Shown here piece by piece: positions 39,901-41,176 of a stretch of DNA of 41,176 nucleotides. The notes beneath the pieces are model-generated. The model searched no databases and had not been told where the DNA came from. It saw only the letters and a program-made list of their open reading frames with translations. The stretch covers positions 1 to 41,176 of the IMG/VR virus record IMGVR_UViG_3300027852_000082; one strand, written 5' to 3'. Position 1 is the first letter of the stretch. Every line of letters starts with the position of its first letter. Position numbers and translations under genes: made by a program. The stretch comes from a virus.

Positions 39901-41176
39901 TCAATTCTTGCATCGTCACTTAATGTGAGGTTTGTAATTCCCGAAGTAGTAAAATTTCCACTAACAAGAACTGTCCCACTCGTACAAGTTCCTTCTGTTA
40001 TTTGACCGAAGCCCTCAATTTCTGCAGTATCTGTACCAGTATCCCCCATGCTTTCGATTTGGATGTCACCTGACCACAATCTCATGTTCAGGTTTGTATT
40101 GCCAATGGCGTCTCCAAAATCAAATATCGCAGACCCTCCTGCTATACGAGACATACAATGATTAATAAACCAGTCTCCAGTACCAGAGTTCGTAATTGTG
40201 CCAAACAAAAAACATCTTCTAAAAATTGCAGGCGGAAGCGTAACATTACCAATAGGACAGTCTTCAAAAACAGGAGCATTACCAGATGTTGTGCCTATTC
40301 CTGATACTGTAGCACCAAAGAAAAACGCTCCATCAATAGATTGACTATTTAATGCAGCTGAATATGCTTGTCCCACTATTTCATAATTATCGCTATTACC
40401 AGTTAATGTAATAGCAGATCCGGCTTTAACTCTAAATCTATCCAAACCAAGAGCAGTATTTAAAGTTAAAGCTGCCGCCCATGTACTTACAGGATTATCC
40501 GCTACTCCATCAACATAACTTTCAGTATTAGTATTAGAGGCATTAGTGTCAACCCATATAGCCCCACCGGCGTAACCCACAGATTGAGCTACTACAGCAT
40601 AAGCGCAGGTAATTCGATCTGTTGCTATCTTTGTGCCATCCGTGGAGTAAAACCGCAACCGCACTTCCCCTAAATTTGCGCCTGTACCTACCTGAGCATT
40701 TGTAAGATCGAATGTTTCAGTAGTGATTGTAGACCCGTTTGCTCCATCAATCGTGCCCACCTGTTCCCATACACTTATATTCCAATTGTATGCATAAACG
40801 CTCCAGGTATCGCCATTTAAATTAACATAACCATGCCATGTGACAGATACCGGAACACCATTGCCCCCCACAGAAAAAATGTAATAGCAATCTGTTGTTC
40901 CTCCATTATCCTCAAGATCGTGAGTTACTCCGTCTAAAGCATGGGTGCTGTCTTCATCGTTGGCCTCGCTCAGCCCTGTAGTAACGACAAACCCATTAGG
41001 GGCGGCCACAGGAACAGTATTGATTGCGGCTGATCCACTTGTAAGATTCCCAATTTGCTCTTGTGTTGCTGGTGCAGCATCATCAGTATAGCCAGTGCCA
41101 TCATACATATCCTCAAGATTTCCTGCGGCCGCAGAAGAAACTGTCCTTGCTTCAAATTCTGCGGTTATCGGGATAT
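36987..41176 (-). CDS. Giant tail fibre / receptor-binding protein, partial at right edge
   Basis: At least 1395 residues; the frame is open to the edge without a start, so the gene begins outside. Counting from the ATG at 41108: beta-rich stalk and a likely right-handed beta-helix (about 178-390), a coil and Ala/Asp-rich stalk (about 400-640), a five-bladed propeller resembling GH32/43-type folds (about 713-971; IGYATSPDGEVWTKQG, IGLATSTDGVTWTRY), a LamG/concanavalin-like domain (about 976-1130; DDIRIYDHTLSSDE), an Ig- or carboxypeptidase-regulatory-like domain (about 1189-1272) and a beta-rich end. It should bind, and perhaps trim, host surface sugars. It is clearly G+C-richer than its neighbours. 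Confidence 0.8.
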   Translation of the reverse strand, partial: IPITAEFEARTVSSAAAGNLEDMYDGTGYTDDAAPATQEQIGNLTSGSAAINTVPVAAPNGFVVTTGLSEANDEDSTHALDGVTHDLEDNGGTTDCYYIFSVGGNGVPVSVTWHGYVNLNGDTWSVYAYNWNISVWEQVGTIDGANGSTITTETFDLTNAQVGTGANLGEVRLRFYSTDGTKIATDRITCAYAVVAQSVGYAGGAIWVDTNASNTNTESYVDGVADNPVSTWAAALTLNTALGLDRFRVKAGSAITLTGNSDNYEIVGQAYSAALNSQSIDGAFFFGATVSGIGTTSGNAPVFEDCPIGNVTLPPAIFRRCFLFGTITNSGTGDWFINHCMSRIAGGSAIFDFGDAIGNTNLNMRLWSGDIQIESMGDTGTDTAEIEGFGQITEGTCTSGTVLVSGNFTTSGITNLTLSDDARIDVTQIRTEMDSNSTQLAAIVEDTNELQTNQGNWATAVGFGPAGEYDTEMARLDANVSSRSSHAAADIWSVGARTLTSFGTLVADVWDRLTSALTAAGSIGKLLVDNINATISSRSILTAGNVKSEADDALSDIHLDHLFAVDYDPTSKPGVATALLNELIESDGGVSRYTENALEQAPSGTGGDATEAKQDIMITHLTEVKGTGFVENTDSNEAIRNRGDAAWGGSAASFVGLQGGLNLNFRINESSGRYIYDKLHAGFKGILDEDITFVEGVKGKALNFSGSESIECRAWWDESKYSENPIVAGQTGQKGAYFPNLIDIGDEIWMYFSVVGADDDIRTGLSKSADGGKTFVYFGIVLDTSASGWDSKRAHDVCVIEDGGTYKMWYAGSDDDVTSEIGYATSPDGEVWTKQGIVFEHGAPGAFDEAGVTYMTVLKESGTYYMWYSGYDDTLTYGGIGLATSTDGVTWTRYQTTPVLGGGAYYKGVVKKYNDVYYMLFSTSFTSIYLYVAYSTDRINWTINYNPIIEKSLTSADWDGTYVADAGWYSLDGTEAKIYYSSYKTAGLDDSIGLITIPDVAMKAQQANVVNQYPISISCRIKTTDSGADRGIVSLGPTTAPYNGFAFYINAGRLKALYAVDGSDYINMTPDANDGGVVNDGLWHHIIFTVDSGGGELFVDLVSQNTVAWTGTPGISTTLLFMKIGEFVNQITGQVDDIRIYDHTLSSDERRGISIGLPYIEDSMLEIIWDQETMGNSLDDAKGINFDTDTDSLKAIINTGNTDWITGAGLSGSNAIVINIKDESNNNVVECVVEIWDEANTTFYERESTDSNGDTSHNIDDGTYTIRIHKAGYNFSNQTLVVTIAETKNYTGTTVTIGTPGSADACRVYDYAFQADGLTPVESIDASCFILILPYDYVGKLHSGEVKNGVYNSDTGLLYFDIVRGSTIRFNIKYFGYINATKIIPDLDMVRLTDL

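Overview
The window is a piece of a low-G+C double-stranded DNA tailed phage, most likely a contractile-tailed (myovirus-type) virulent phage. It carries large terminase, small terminase and portal genes, a tail/baseplate block of contractile type (gp25-like protein, spike, hub, J-like wedge), and a phage replication set. I see no integrase, CI-like repressor, ribosomal RNA, tRNA or host housekeeping block. Genes are packed tightly, many overlapping by ATGA, TAATG or GTGA, and most plus-strand genes have a clear AAAGGAG-type ribosome binding site. The host cannot be named from the sequence. Both ends of the window cut through genes.

Layout. (1) 1-4142, minus strand: start of the late operon, read leftwards: a 50-aa protein resembling the glycyl-radical tail of anaerobic ribonucleotide reductase, TerS, TerL, a small coiled-coil protein, portal, a small protein and the start of one more gene. 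(2) 4143-4535: divergent control region with a promoter, operator-like palindromes and a 23-bp inverted repeat. (3) 4536-5515: three small early genes, two of them candidate DNA-binding proteins. (4) 5569-6387: about 0.8 kb without genes, with twelve GTTAAC sites mostly spaced 9 bp, a 31-bp direct repeat and then a very A+T-rich tract; this is my candidate replication origin. (5) 6388-10482: about fourteen small early genes, including a transglutaminase-like lipoprotein, a protein with an internal duplication, a zinc-ribbon protein and a helix-turn-helix protein. (6) 10479-27473: replication, nucleotide and DNA-modification genes. (7) 27468-41176, minus strand: baseplate, tail and fibre genes, convergent with region 6.

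How the genes work together. Replication would use an archaeo-eukaryotic-type primase, a UvrD-like helicase, family A DNA polymerase with intact proofreading motifs, a RecB-like nuclease, an SNF2-like helicase, a small VRR-NUC-like nuclease, a candidate single-strand binding protein and an ATP-dependent ligase. Embedded between helicase and polymerase is a six- to seven-gene set that looks like a DNA base hypermodification pathway: two tandem TAGT-like glycosyltransferases, a protein of the 5-hmdU DNA kinase helical-domain/aGPT-Pplase2 family, a radical SAM-SPASM enzyme, an HD-type nucleotidase, a thymidylate-synthase/hydroxymethylase homologue and a dCMP deaminase-like enzyme. This cassette is the best candidate for a new biochemical system here.

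Other high points are a textbook -1 frameshift signal (A AAT TTT plus a 16-bp hairpin) in the tail assembly chaperone gene, which joins two frames into a G/GT-type fusion; the stand-alone glycyl-radical-like micro-protein at 3990-4142; and a seven-bladed beta-propeller fibre. The late genes run leftwards out of the left edge and enter from the right edge, which fits a circularly permuted genome whose unseen part would hold capsid, sheath and tube genes.
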